Below, piece after piece: positions 48,501-58,715 of a DNA stretch of 64,000 nt. Origin of the DNA: Trichostrongylus colubriformis (taxonomy: Eukaryota > Nematoda > Chromadorea > Rhabditida > Trichostrongylidae); assembly GCA_963978905.1 (NCBI GenBank), contig OZ022261.1, positions 12,649,992-12,713,991 on the forward strand, in the 5' to 3' direction. The notes beneath the pieces are model-generated. The model did not search any database and was not told the origin of the DNA. It was given only the letters and a program-made list of their open reading frames with translations. Position 1 is the first letter of the stretch, and every line of letters starts with the position of its first letter. A program made the translations under genes and the position numbers.

Positions 48501-51418
48501 TTTCTTCGAATATTCTTGGAGAAACAGAGGCTGACAATGAAGTGAGTCAATTCAGTGCTTTTTTTATAGCTATTGATAGCCTATATTGTTTAATGAGGGT
48601 TTGACGAAATTGAACACGGCCGATGGAAAATGTTTCAAGGTGAAATCGCAGACGGAGGAACATCAGAAAGTGTGGACTGTTATCAATCAGCTGCGTGGTG
48701 AACTGGTTTTCCAGCAATGTAAGTCATCTTCCTAATTTCTGTAGTCTGTTTGAAGACTTCATTGGATCCCCTATTCAACAATTCTATAATTCGTTCAGCA
48801 ATGCTGGTGAACGACAGCGCTGCGTGGAGCATTTGTCTTCATATCATGCGGAAAATAGAACACACCTTATCACAGCTGAACCCACAGATGAGTCCGACTA
48901 GTGCAGCTGCTCAAGGTTGGTTAGCGACCATCAAATCTTTACTCGCGGTTCTTTCCATTGAAACGTTGAGAATTCAGGCCTTCGAACATTGACTGAAGAG
49001 ATGTCACATATACTACCTACTGTATCGGATCATGCCATTCAGTTGTCCAGGTGGATGCAATCAGTGCAGCATGCGTGTCTGAAGCTGGAACGTATCTCTG
49101 CATCTTCTACGAGTTCCGACCTTCATTCTTGTATCGAATCACAAGACATCAATCGACAGCAAAATTTGCTTGCTTTGAACAACTATCTCCTGGCACGCCA
49201 AGCTGCAGACTTATCTCAACAGAGTACTTCTGCTACTTGTCCTGAAAAAGAGCCTCGTCAACAGATTAAGCCCAGTCCTGGTCCTTCAACCAGGGGGCAA
49301 AATCAGTCAAACCAAGTTGAAAGGCCACAACAGTCGATCAATGTCGAGCCGGCTGCGTCGATTACCGTGCCTGGTCCAGAATGTGTTGCTCAACCTGGAA
49401 CTAGTCAGCAGCATCAACCGATTGTACAGAACGCACCTGTTGCCCGTTCATCTGGTCATGCTGATGCTCGTCCGCTACCTAACGGTGTTGCACATGAGCC
49501 TGAGCGACTTTCGGGTATGTCTTTAACCACCTGTGAAAATCCTAAGAAAGTAAGAATTTTTATGCCTTGCAGTATTTCAGGATCGGCAGGATCACAGCCT
49601 CAGCGGGTCCCAAGAATCAGCGCATATGCAGTATCGTATTCTGGTGAGCACGAGTGTTGATTACCCGCTATGCTTTTTTGCCTTCTTCTCGTTCAACTCT
49701 TTCATTTTTCCCTCATTTTCTCGGAGTAAGAAAACCGTTTAGCAACCCCGAGAGGCTTCCTTTCACGACTGACGGTACCGGAACTGCGTATTCGAATAGA
49801 ACAGATTCGAAACATTTGCGCTGGTGACGTTTTGTTTCCTCAGGAGGTGAGTCTAGGCTGTACCTGCTCTGATGCCATATTATACTTTTTTCTATTTTTG
49901 TATTGGTATGTTCGCGACATTTGCGGTCGCGGCGCATTAAGCGTTTCTCGAAGTGTGTAGGAGCTGGTTGCATTCTGAATGAATTTACACGACAAGCGCT
50001 TCGGTGATGTTAAAAAACTACTGTTTCAGCTCAGTTATATGCTGTTGGCTAGTGGAGATATCATATATGCCGGCAACCAACCACAGGATGGATTTCATCT
50101 TTACACAGTGAGCATAGGTGTGAGTTACGTTTTTGATCAGCAAATTTCATGGATGTTATTTTCAGATAGAGCAAATGCCGGAACTTTTTGGCACGAGAGT
50201 TCCTACGATAGATGTGAGAATAGGAGTACAGGCTTTCCTTTCGCATATGCGCCGAAGAGCATTAACCGTTGTTGGCGCCGTGGGCTACCATTTCTCATTG
50301 AGGCCACGCAGAGGAACTGAGTAAGATTCTCATTAAATGAATACTGGCACTATTTACTCAAGGGAATAATGGCCCTATTTACCCAAGGCAACCCAACCAG
50401 CTATCATTTCGATAGCCTCAAGGAAGTGATTTCCGGGTACATCTCGGTTTGGCTAGAAACTTGTACCGGAGGTAATTTGATCCGTAGAACTCGACTATGA
50501 CATTAACCAGGAGCGAAATCGTCTGGCAGCCGGAAATTTGAAGTTTTGTACCACATGGGCCGATGCCTGTGGAGCGGACGCAAGACGATTTCGCATCGTG
50601 TGAATATTACAATTGTGTTTTACGGGTCAAATTACCCTTGGGTACAGTCTCTATCAAATTAAAATATTTTCCGAAAATCACTTGCTCAAGTGCACCAAAA
50701 TGAAGCTGGTGGGGTTGCTTTGGGTGAATGGTGCTTAAATACTTGTTCACATTCTCATCATATCAAACCATGGTGTGATATCGCGGTATGCCGTTGTCGG
50801 TGGAGTGATCGCTGCTCGGTGGCTTTCGAATGATTCCACAGCGCGACTGCCCGCAGCGTTCCGCGTAACTCCGGTACACGAGCGGAACATGTCTGATCAT
50901 GGTGTTCACGAAACGTACTTTCAGCTACACCCCTCCTGTTCTCCCACCTCTTGGGCTGTATCGATCCGAGAATGAGTTGACACTCCGGCGAGTATTGGGA
51001 GACAGTGACGATATTCTTCCGCTCATACGCGATTTCCTTCGTGAATATAATTTCGGCAGGTACTCTATTACTCCTTTATGACAATCGTCATTCATAAATG
51101 TATTAACCATCACACCTGTTAATACCTAATGTATTTGTTTTTTTCTAGGGGTCCTATCAACCCTCGTCCAGATTTGAAATTCGCTTTGGCGTTCAGAAGG
51201 TATCTGTGCTTGGTTGCAGCAAGGGAAGGGTTCAATAACGAAGTTTATGTGAGTTTTACTCTCACAACCTTCTAAATTTTTGATTGTTGATTACTCCTGT
51301 GCTACAGGAAGATTATGTACCCGATCCTGAGCAACCGGCAGAGCCTATGAATGGTGTGCAGGAGAATTCACACGATAGCAGTGCCGAAGAACCAGACCCT
51401 CCTGCTCCATCCTACTGA
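42574..51418 (+). CDS. Smoothened-like class F seven-membrane receptor, 28-exon model
   Basis: Exons: 42574-42771, 42852-42954, 43007-43124, 43177-43273, 43984-44166, 44227-44354, 44829-44922, 44981-45174, 45379-45498, 45554-45623, 45668-45839, 46676-46764, 46818-46974, 47038-47142, 47587-47701, 47795-48023, 48079-48205, 48273-48327, 48487-48541, 48652-48718, 48799-48915, 48978-49643, 49743-49846, 50030-50107, 50166-50320, 50925-51059, 51149-51248, 51308-51418. All have GT/AG borders and matching phases; the sum is 3,942 nt (1,313 residues). Residues 1-11 are a leader. Cysteines 78-209 form a Frizzled-type cysteine-rich domain with the Smoothened-like PKCWSHLAPLICATIYRPC. The linker has CAWPLV and DECFLPC as in Smoothened. 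Membrane segments lie near 290-306, 319-342, 376-400, 419-440, 466-487, 611-628 and 692-716. Loop 1 has CSVDGISR (compare C-x-x-DGT-x-R) and loop 2 DGVTGVCYCG. Unlike Frizzled, there is no KTxxxW after segment 7. Family knowledge: Smoothened carries Hedgehog signals. Coding structure is strong; orthology is inferred from motifs. Confidence 0.75.
46160..46450. mobile_element. hairpin element in intron 11 of the receptor gene
   Basis: The left arm ATGGAAAGATGG, GGCACCTTGAGCTG, CCTTGAAGTCTG pairs imperfectly with the right arm GGAGTCCGACTTATCC, AGCTCAAGGTGCCAATCT, CTCCATCATTTCCAT. It belongs to the hairpin family at 8890-9198 and 17070-17190. It lies in the 836-nt intron between exons 11 and 12, which separates membrane segment 5 from the enlarged loop. 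Confidence 0.65.
48079..51418 (+). CDS. long tail of the receptor, or a second co-transcribed gene
   Basis: After membrane segment 7, exons 17-28 continue in phase for about 590 residues. The tail has an acidic stretch (ERDENEDGASSNSQ), a helix-rich part (KIEHTLSQLNPQM), then a Gln/Pro/Ser-rich region in the 666-nt exon 22. Ordered-looking exons follow (TVPELRIRIEQIRNI, GDIIYAGNQPQDGFHLYT, QAFLSHMRRRALTVVGA, ILPLIRDFLREYNFG). It ends in a Pro/Glu/Ser tail at TGA 51416-51418. No domain family is recognised. If exon 17 is read through its donor, the frame stops at 48214-48216, giving a 769-residue receptor, close to the usual vertebrate Smoothened length (about 790). Exons 18-28 would then be a separate downstream gene, as in nematode operons. 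Sequence alone cannot decide. Confidence 0.6.
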
Positions 51419-52620
51419 GGTTTTTTCGAGCATTCCGTCATATGCCAAAGCCAAACGAAGAAAACAACTCGATAGGAGGATAGACGAGTCGTTTGGCAAT
51501 GCTCTTCATTCAATCAATAGGACGCGACGCGACTGCACTGCCTTGTAAATGGTTCATTCCGTTCGGAAGAACACAATCTGGTTTTTTGTCATTGGCCATG
51601 TGACTCAGCCTAATAATTTCTTCATCTATTTTTATCTATGGTAGTAGTACTTGACAGAAGAATAAGAATGAAAGCTCTATTCGTAATAATGTCGGGTGGG
51701 ATTGTGCGTTCAGTAATGGAAACGAAGGTCATATATGGTTGTCCAGTGAATAAGTAGAGAGAACTGCTTGAAATGCTCAAACTGAGCTCTTTCTACAGTC
51801 TTCAGTATCCGCTAGTGAAAGTGTTGATGAAGGCGTTTGACGAAAGAACCAAACAAAGAGGCGGAGATGTGGCTAGAGACGGGAGAGGGGGCGGCAGGGA
51901 CGCAGACCATGTGGTTGCCGCTGCATCTAATGACCACGTTCGAAGGGGTGTGGCTTGTTGTTTTCGCTTTTTGAGACCTGACGCTGTTGCAATCAGGGTG
52001 CATTACACTCACAATAAGAATGCAACCTTACAATCCTTAGGATGCTCTACTTACTCGACTACTCTAATTATTGCGAGATGTGTCTTAAGCTTTGTAATAT
52101 ATGTAGGAATGATACATTCCGGAACATCTATCTGTATGAACGAAAAGTCCCTGTGTTGTTAATGGCCCCATCCAGATTTGTGGTGTAATATTTACCTGTT
52201 TTTGCTGCATAGATAGACATCAATTGTACTAGTTGTTTTCCTAAGAAGTTTTTGAACGTTTGCTTAAACTGTTTATGTTGCTTACCGGTTGAACTTGTTA
52301 CTATGATCTTTCACGTGGCGCATGGCGTCTGTTTAATTGTTACGTGTAGGTGTGCTTGAGAGCATTTGTAAATTTCCGTGGATTTTCTTTTCCTTTTATA
52401 GAATAAATTTATATGCTTGCTTCGCTTGTGGAGCAGTGCAAGAGGAGAGCGGAGAAGCTGGGTATTTTCAATTCCTTAGTCTTGTGAGGTCACATGGGAG
52501 GTTGATTGACGTCATAATTGCTAGAAATTCACCGAAGTTAAGCTGACCTCGAAAAATTATTTTACAAATCAGTTTGGCACAGCACTTTCTTCGGGGACAC
52601 TGTTGCTAACAAGAGAAGGA
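51419..52620. other. downstream region of the receptor gene
   Basis: The first part is presumably 3' untranslated sequence. No canonical AATAAA was found within 200 bases of the stop; AATAAG occurs at 51661. The 129-codon frame at 51773-52162 has a Gly/Arg/Asp-rich segment but no splice or domain support and is not called. Confidence 0.35.
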
Positions 52621-53752
52621 TGGTAAGTCGAAGTGGCCGTTTGAAATGGGGTTTATACCAATGATAGGGCTCGGGATGCCATTCACCAATCTGCATTCCA
52701 TATCTGCTGTCCGTCTCTGGGAGCAGAGTTACAAGCGTTGAAAGAGAAGAAACTCACAAGGGAAGAACCCCAGGTCGAAGTGGCCATTCAGAATGGGATA
52801 CATATGGTCAGACGTGTTTTCGGACGCTGATCTTGAATCTGTATCTGAAATTTGCAGAACGATTTTTTGACGGAATGAAGGTTTTGTTGAAAAAGCAGTA
52901 CAATTATATGGTAGGTTTGAAAGCCCATAGCACGCGAGCCAGGCGTTCTTGCGCAAAACCAGGGCGATTTTCGTGTTCAGGGAGTCAAACTACCCCAGTG
53001 GACAAGTTTTTAGCCAATCCGAGGGTTTGACCAAATTTCGGAAAAATTCACGGGCTGGGTGGCAGCCCATTGAACAAAGGAGAAGTCGTTGACCCTTGCC
53101 TAGGAAATGCTCCTATTTGACGCTTGTTTCGTACATTTAGTGCGATGGGCAAGTGTAAAAGGTATGTGTAGGCTATCTTGTTCAGGTTGCAGGGTTTTTT
53201 GTAGAAGAAAATTCAAAAACTACCACTTCACCCCTTGGCCACCCCTGATTTTCCGAAGTCGGACCAAAAACTGGATTTGGCTGAAAGTTTGCATAGAGGG
53301 GTAATTCAACCCCCTGTGCGCGAATATCATAACCTTTTTACGCAACAACGCCTAATTCGTGTGGTACAGGATTCCTTCGACTTGGTATCCTTCCCTTGTG
53401 AGTAATGTTAGTAGTTGGCAGAGAAATGATGGGTGCGATAGGTACCAGTACAAGGAAACGTCCAGAAGTGAAGGAAAAGCACTTACTGACAATGAAACAC
53501 GAAATGCAAAAAAACCCCGCAACGGCGGGGAGCAAACCCTTGGCCCCTGGCCTGCACATCCGGAACACTTCCTATGAGCCACGGAGGCCGTTGCTTGTAG
53601 CTGCAACGGTCGTGCTGATGACATAGTGCCTCGCAAATTGTAACTCTGCTCCCAGAGACGGACAGCAGATATGGAATGCAGATTGGTGAGGGGCATCCCG
53701 AGCCCTATCATTGGTATAAACCCCATTTCGAACGGCCACTTCGACTTGCCAT
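52621..53752. mobile_element. large foldback element, ~113-base arms
   Basis: The left arm (52621-52734: AAGTCGAAGTGGCCGTTTGA, AATGATAGGGCTCGGGATGCC, GGGAGCAGAGTTACAA) is mirrored at 53638-53752 (TTGTAACTCTGCTCCCAGAG, GGCATCCCGAGCCCTATCATT, TCGAACGGCCACTTCGACTT) with few differences. The ~900-base middle has no recognisable frame. A further short repeat of the arm (AGGTCGAAGTGGCCATTC) lies at 52774. Confidence 0.8.
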
Positions 53753-54156
53753 TCTTCCCTCGTAAGGATTTCGCATGCTGTCACACGAACTGGGCGACAG
53801 ACGTGGCAGAGGGTGACGACGCTCGTTTCGTAAGAGTCCCCCTCAGCGCAATGCTTGATCCTGGAGTCTGTCGAAAGTTTACTCAGGGATTCCAATAGTA
53901 ATATGAAAGTCACGTGACTTCTAGACACAAGTAGTTTTTATAAACAGGTAGGTCATTTATTGAATGCAGAATGCAGAAAGACAAGAGGTGCCCTCGTCGT
54001 CTGCATCACCCTCATCAAGGATGCAGAGAACGCGAACAATGACGCAATCGGCGAGGGCATCACTTGCCTTTCTTGATTTCATTTATTGCTCACAACAGAG
54101 TTAAATGCCACGGAGCCGTTATAAATACGACATTAAGATGAAAGGACTCTGGAGCG

Positions 54157-54625
54157 TACGTTTGAAGACACCGGAAGGGGTAATTTTGGCTTACGGTACG
54201 TAGTGTGGACGAGTTTAAGTGGCCGCCATTGCACAAACTCGCGAATCTGACGCCTTGGCATGGTACCAGGAAATAATGTTTCTATTATAAGATTGTTTTT
54301 TCCTTTTACTTTTTCTTTTGTTCTTTCTTATATTGTTTCTAGATGGACTTACATAATGCTAATGTGGTTGCGAATGGCCACTCTACTGCGCTGGAAGTCA
54401 GGTGCTACAACTAACGTTGGCCCGCGGCCAACGTTAGTCTCCTACAGCGGACAACTCGGAAAGTCAGTTGTTGGATGCGAATGGGATGCGAATACCCACC
54501 GCAGCGTCGCGCTTTTGGATCCGGGTTTTTTCGCCGATTATCGCTTCTAACCTTGAGTGTTCGTTACAAAATGCTCATTTCTTTGCATCTTCCTCTTGTT
54601 TCGGACCCCTTCCGGTTCCTTTAAT
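54157..54625. mobile_element. uninterrupted member of the 39288 repeat family
   Basis: Starts GACACCGGAAGGGGTAATTT and ends CCCCTTCCGGTTCCTTTAA, so the ends are inverted relative to each other. The interior shares TGGCCGCCATTGCACAAACT, TATTGTTTCTAGATGGACTTA and CGGACAACTCGGAAAGTC with the split copy. A short version with deleted middle is at 60267-60487, and solo ends occur near 13033 and 14800. No coding capacity; likely a MITE-like family. Confidence 0.75.
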
Positions 54626-54732
54626 AGATCGGGTTCCTGTCTAAAGTCAGTGAGTATTCCTCCATAGGAATTGCATTTGTGTAAGAGCCCAGATATGAAG
54701 CGGTGGAGTATTGTATAAGTGCCCATATTATA

Positions 54733-55600
54733 TCAGGTTGTCCCAAAAGTCTTGTAGGATTTTTCCAAAAACATCAATAACTCTTGTTTACTTCGAGGCA
54801 GATCTAGGCGGTTCAGGAATGTGGTAGAAGGTTCTCTAAGCTTTCTAACGATATATATTGACCCGCCAGATTCCGTGGAGGGAGCTACAATGCCCAATGT
54901 CCATACCCACCCAACACGCGGTGTCATCTACTATGAGTGGTCTTGCGGCACCAAAGCAAGGGATGCTCGCCACTCCATCAACGCTGCATTAGGCAAGGGA
55001 CGTGTGAACTACGAGACCCTGCGCCGCTGGTTCATCAGCTTCAGCAACGGCGAGATTGACATAAAAGACTAACCACGCTCAAGATTGTGCACCTATGGAA
55101 CGCGGAGGAACGCTTTCACAAGAGGTGCTGGTACAAGGCGAGACAGTCACCGCTGCCGTATGCACCCACCAGCCCCAGCAGCTTGCCGTCGCTGTTCGAG
55201 AAAAGCGCCGGAAAACGTCCCTGGTCACCTTCCTTCATGACGACTCCCGCTCCTACTTTGCGAAAAGTACCCAGGCCAAGCTCCAGAAGCTCGGCAGGGA
55301 TGTGCTGTCTCAACCGGCATACTCTCCAGACATTGCCCCTTCTGACTACCACCTTACCCATCCTGAATCCTTCCTGGTCAAGAGAAAATTCGTTGATTAT
55401 GACATGCTTGATAGGCGATCGCTGTCTTCTTCGACTCTCAGAACCCAGAGTTCTGGGAAGAGAATCAACCTACCTATGAGGTGGCAGAAAGTTGTCGATA
55501 ACAATGGTGAATTCGTTGTTGCCTAATTGTTGTTTGTTGGAAGAAAAAATAATAGAAAGTGATGATCCAAAAAAATCCTATGACTTTTGGGACAACCTAA
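54733..55600 (+). mobile_element. mariner-family transposon, 868 bp, decayed
   Basis: Inverted ends TCAGGTTGTCCCAAAAGTC and GACTTTTGGGACAACCTAA are each followed inward by TAGGATTTTT-like sequence. TA lies on both sides (54731-54732, 55601-55602). The interior encodes recognisable mariner transposase pieces. Full mariner elements are about 1.3 kb, so roughly a third is missing. Confidence 0.9.
54890..55526 (+). pseudogene. mariner transposase, deleted and frameshifted
   Basis: The N-terminal frame (54890-55072) has the helix-turn-helix part, with GTKARDARHSINAALGKG and TLRRWF. It then stops. A second frame (55095-55526) picks up the C-terminal catalytic half: LHDDSRSYFAKSTQ and YSPDIAPSDYHL, with 34 residues between the second and third catalytic aspartates, as in the D,D34D signature. 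The first catalytic aspartate and the segment around it are absent because of an internal deletion of about 150 residues. The product cannot be active. Ends could still be moved by a full-length relative. Confidence 0.85.
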
Positions 55601-55602
55601 TA

Positions 55603-56602
55603 AATTGTTTCTACGCGTCATGTTGATAGTAGTGTTCGCGGCGTAATAGTAATCAAGATAATTTCAGCTGAATTGGGCAATTTTTCGAAGGAAATCGGAG
55701 CTGCAGCCTGAGGTGTTCAATTTTGACCTTTGGCCCCCGTATAAGTAACAGCTTTCACTTCACTGGCTGGTTGCCATATAATCGAGTAATTGTTATTCTG
55801 TGTGCGCTCATGCTTTTCTCACCGGCCAACTGGTAAATTCTATTCAGCATAAGCATTTCAAGCACTTCTGACAATAACTGCTGATAGCATTTCCCTCTGT
55901 GGCTTTGTTTAGATTTGCATGGGTTTCTACTCGATCATTCGTCAGCCCTTTTCTTGTCAGGTCTCCTCTAAAAGGCTGACAAGGCTGAATTAGTACCTTG
56001 TCCTCGTGGGGCTCTCAAGCATCTGTCAAAATGAATTGCACCAGTTTCCGCTCAGTTTCTATTCATTCTATGGACTGCCTGTGGAGCAGCTAATTAATGC
56101 GCTGTTGAGACTTTTAGTCCGAACTTGTTGTTTTCTTTCCATTGTAAAAAAACTGTAAGATCTATCTTATGACCAAACGCGTGGTTCAGTCACCATGGAC
56201 AGTACTTTTTCACCCAGAGCTTTCAGTAGCTGCAGCTGTCCGTGGAGAGGAGAACACGCAGCTCGAAGATTGTGCAAGCGTCTAATTAGCCTGCCATATG
56301 CACGTGAAATCTGAAGTTGTGTTTTCATACACAGATTTTCCGACATATAGACTTCTAAGAAATGCATGAAGTTCATTGTTTTTCGGGTGCTGACATGACA
56401 TGGCATGACATGACATGACAGATCCTTTATTAAGGCTACACAGATGACATCCAATGACATGGGCGAGAAGTAGGATTGACGCCGGACCGGAGCGTGTAGC
56501 TTTACGAAGAATATAAAAAAGAATCAAAAGAACCTGATCTGTAGGGTACGGACGCTCCAGCCACAGTAGACGACAGATCAGCAGCAGAACTCTAATTTTT
56601 CT
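55603..56602. other. intergenic stretch
   Basis: A short tandem TGACA repeat lies at 56395-56420. No supported gene. Confidence 0.4.
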
Positions 56603-57446
56603 TTAGTCCCACCTTTCCTTGGCAATACCTTCTAGAGTCGCTACGAGCGCTTCACAACTCTCTACATTCAAAGGCATATTCCGGAATATTTCAAGCAATT
56701 CAGGCCCCAGTATGAGCAAACTATTCTCCTGTAGGTGCAAGAAATGTACTTCTATTGCTGCGAGAAAGTGTGCTATTAGAGCGTACAGAACCTGTAAATC
56801 TGCTAGCCCCCACCGTCTCAGCTGAGCACCGCCCACCTCTATTACGGGTGCAGGGCAGCGGTGGCAACTGCGTGACAAAAAGGTTTACTACCGACCAGGA
56901 TACGGCAACGACAGCTGGTGAAGTGAAAGTCACCAGGAGAAAGAGGTGAAATTTGTGAGATACCATCAAGTACAAACTCGTTCAAAGGTCATATCTTGTC
57001 CAAATGTCTAAAGTCTAGTTTCCAGTAATTTTTAAGATTTTCAAGTAATTTGCGTATTCTGTAACAGGCCCAGACCATTTACGATGCGACAGCATGCGAA
57101 ATCGTCCTGGAATATCTCTTTAGAGCACGTCCTATCTTTTTTACATTCTTTTTTTTACTTTTCGTTTTATATTTCCTTTCTGAATGCTTCACTCACGATT
57201 GCAGTGATTTGCGGAGTCGCACTGGTCCCAGGGGATATGTAGGCCGGGAATTAGTGCAATCTTGAGCATCATCTCATGCACATCAATTATGTCTCTTGTC
57301 TAGTATACCTCGCATTTGTATGGAACTCAATCATGCGCACTCATTCACGGCGATCATGGGATATGAGTATAGGATCAGCAGTATCTTCCATCTATCCCCT
57401 TTAAGAAGGCCGGATATGCATGTAGCATCTCGGAAACTCACAGACG
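56603..57446 (-). CDS. TBC-domain-like protein, C-terminal exons
   Basis: On the minus strand these pieces look coding: 57446-57349 (VSFRDATCISGLLKGDRWK...), 57299-57197 (IIDVHEMMLKIALIPGLHIP, phase 0 in, one base over), 57106 downward (RRFRMLSHRKW), and a last exon ending in TAA at 56605-56603 that extends up to about 56836 (VGGAQLRRWGLADLQ, ENSLLILGPELLEIFRNMPL, VATLEGIAKERW). Introns are 49 and 90 nt with GT/AG borders. The order and spacing of WKILL, RRF, LRRW and the final helices recall the TBC (Rab-GAP) fold, most closely TBC1D7 by eye. This is weak motif similarity and not a proven match. The exon between about 57060 and 56840 and the 5' end were not resolved. Confidence 0.4.
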
Positions 57447-58002
57447 CTGGAACGCGGATATTCAGTAACTCCGAGGAAGGAAACCAATTCTTACCATGTG
57501 CCTAATCTGACTTTTTTCTCACCTTCACTGTAGCACAGTTATTGATCTCGGAGTGTACATCCCCCTTCCTTACCTCACATGCCCTTGTTGCAATGGAGAG
57601 CAATATTTGTTTTGGATTAGTATGTAGCGCGAGTCGAGTGCTATAATTATCACTGATTGGTTTTCGAGGGCAATCCACCAATCATGGATGTTCTTTGAGC
57701 GCATGACAAACCAATTAAGCCCAGAACTCACTAGTGCCTAGATATGTCTACATACGCTTAATTCCTTTCTCATTTATTGAACTTTCGTTTTCTTCCAAGT
57801 TTGAAGTGTTTTTGTTGTTTTGAGTTTCAACCCTTTTGGTCATAACGGAGAATGTTATAATAAAGAAGCTGTCGAAAACAGGCATGAAAATCATAGTGTC
57901 GTTTTTTGGAACAATTCAGATTCATTTCGATTTGTTCCAAGCTGGTTCCAGCAAGAGCGCACCGGTAGCGTCCAGATCACTCCGCCTACTTCTTCAAGTA
58001 TT
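57447..58002. other. probable 5' part of the minus-strand gene, unresolved
   Basis: Possible donors (CACATG/GTAAGA at about 57495) lie here, but I could not join a consistent exon. No repeat was recognised. Confidence 0.3.
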
Positions 58003-58715
58003 AGGTTTTGCAGAATAAATGGGCAAAACATAACTGACCATAACTTCGCTCAGACACGACTTTATTGGTCGAAATAACATTCGAATCTACAGAATCTTGC
58101 CAACGATCTGGTATAGACGATATGCCATCATGGTCAAATTCTGGATTGCGAGATTTGGAGAAATCAAGAATGGCATTTTTACCATGCATAGTACCGGCAA
58201 ATTTCTTCTGACGTTTGCATCGAGAACCCTGAAAAATGGTCATTCGTTGGGGATAGGTCTGGGGAATAAGGGGGGTTAGGGTGTGTCTCGATGCCTAACT
58301 GCATCAGTTTTTGCTGGGTGCGCAAAACAACGCAAAACCTCACACTTCGCAAGTCACCCGGCAGAAACTGATGCAGTTAGGCATCGAGACTCTCCCTCAC
58401 CCCCCCCCCCCCCTCCTTTATTCCTTAGACCTATCCCCAACGGATGGCCACTTTTTTCCGGGTTCTCGATGCCAACCTGCATCAGAAGGAATTCACCGAT
58501 ACGATGCGGGTTGAAAATGCCATCGTTGACTTATTGGTTTTCGCAATACAATGATCATGATGGCGTATTTTCTTTACCAGATCGTTGGCAAGGTTGTGTA
58601 GATTCGAATGGTTTTTATTTCGATAAATAAAGTTGTGTCTGAGCGAAGTTATGGCGCTTTGAAAAAAGGGGTCCGTTTGGCCATTTATTCTGCGTACACC
58701 TAATATTATCCGTCA
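58003..58715. mobile_element. large foldback element, ~330-base arms
   Basis: The left arm includes GCAGAATAAATGG, ATAACTTCGCTCAGACAC, CCAACGATCTGGTA, GATGCCTAACTGCATCAGTT. The right arm holds the complements in reverse order: AACTGATGCAGTTAGGCATC, TACCAGATCGTTGG, GTGTCTGAGCGAAGTTAT, CCATTTATTCTGCG. The turn is near 58330. The right arm carries additional sequence with a second GATGCCAACCTGCATCAG. A C-run at 58401-58413 sits in the right arm. No transposase. Confidence 0.85.

Noticed and set aside
42574..51418. Classification of the large gene as an ordinary nematode Frizzled
   Set aside because: The linker cysteine pattern, PKCW motif and missing KTxxxW fit Frizzled poorly. Not fully excluded without a tree.
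48079..51418. Assignment of the tail exons to a BAG6/Scythe-type protein
   Set aside because: Pro/Gln-rich character and one helix looked suggestive, but no ubiquitin-like or BAG6 signature could be aligned.
51773..52162. 129-codon frame downstream of the receptor gene
   Set aside because: No domain, splice site or coding-like trend along its length; probably untranslated or intergenic.
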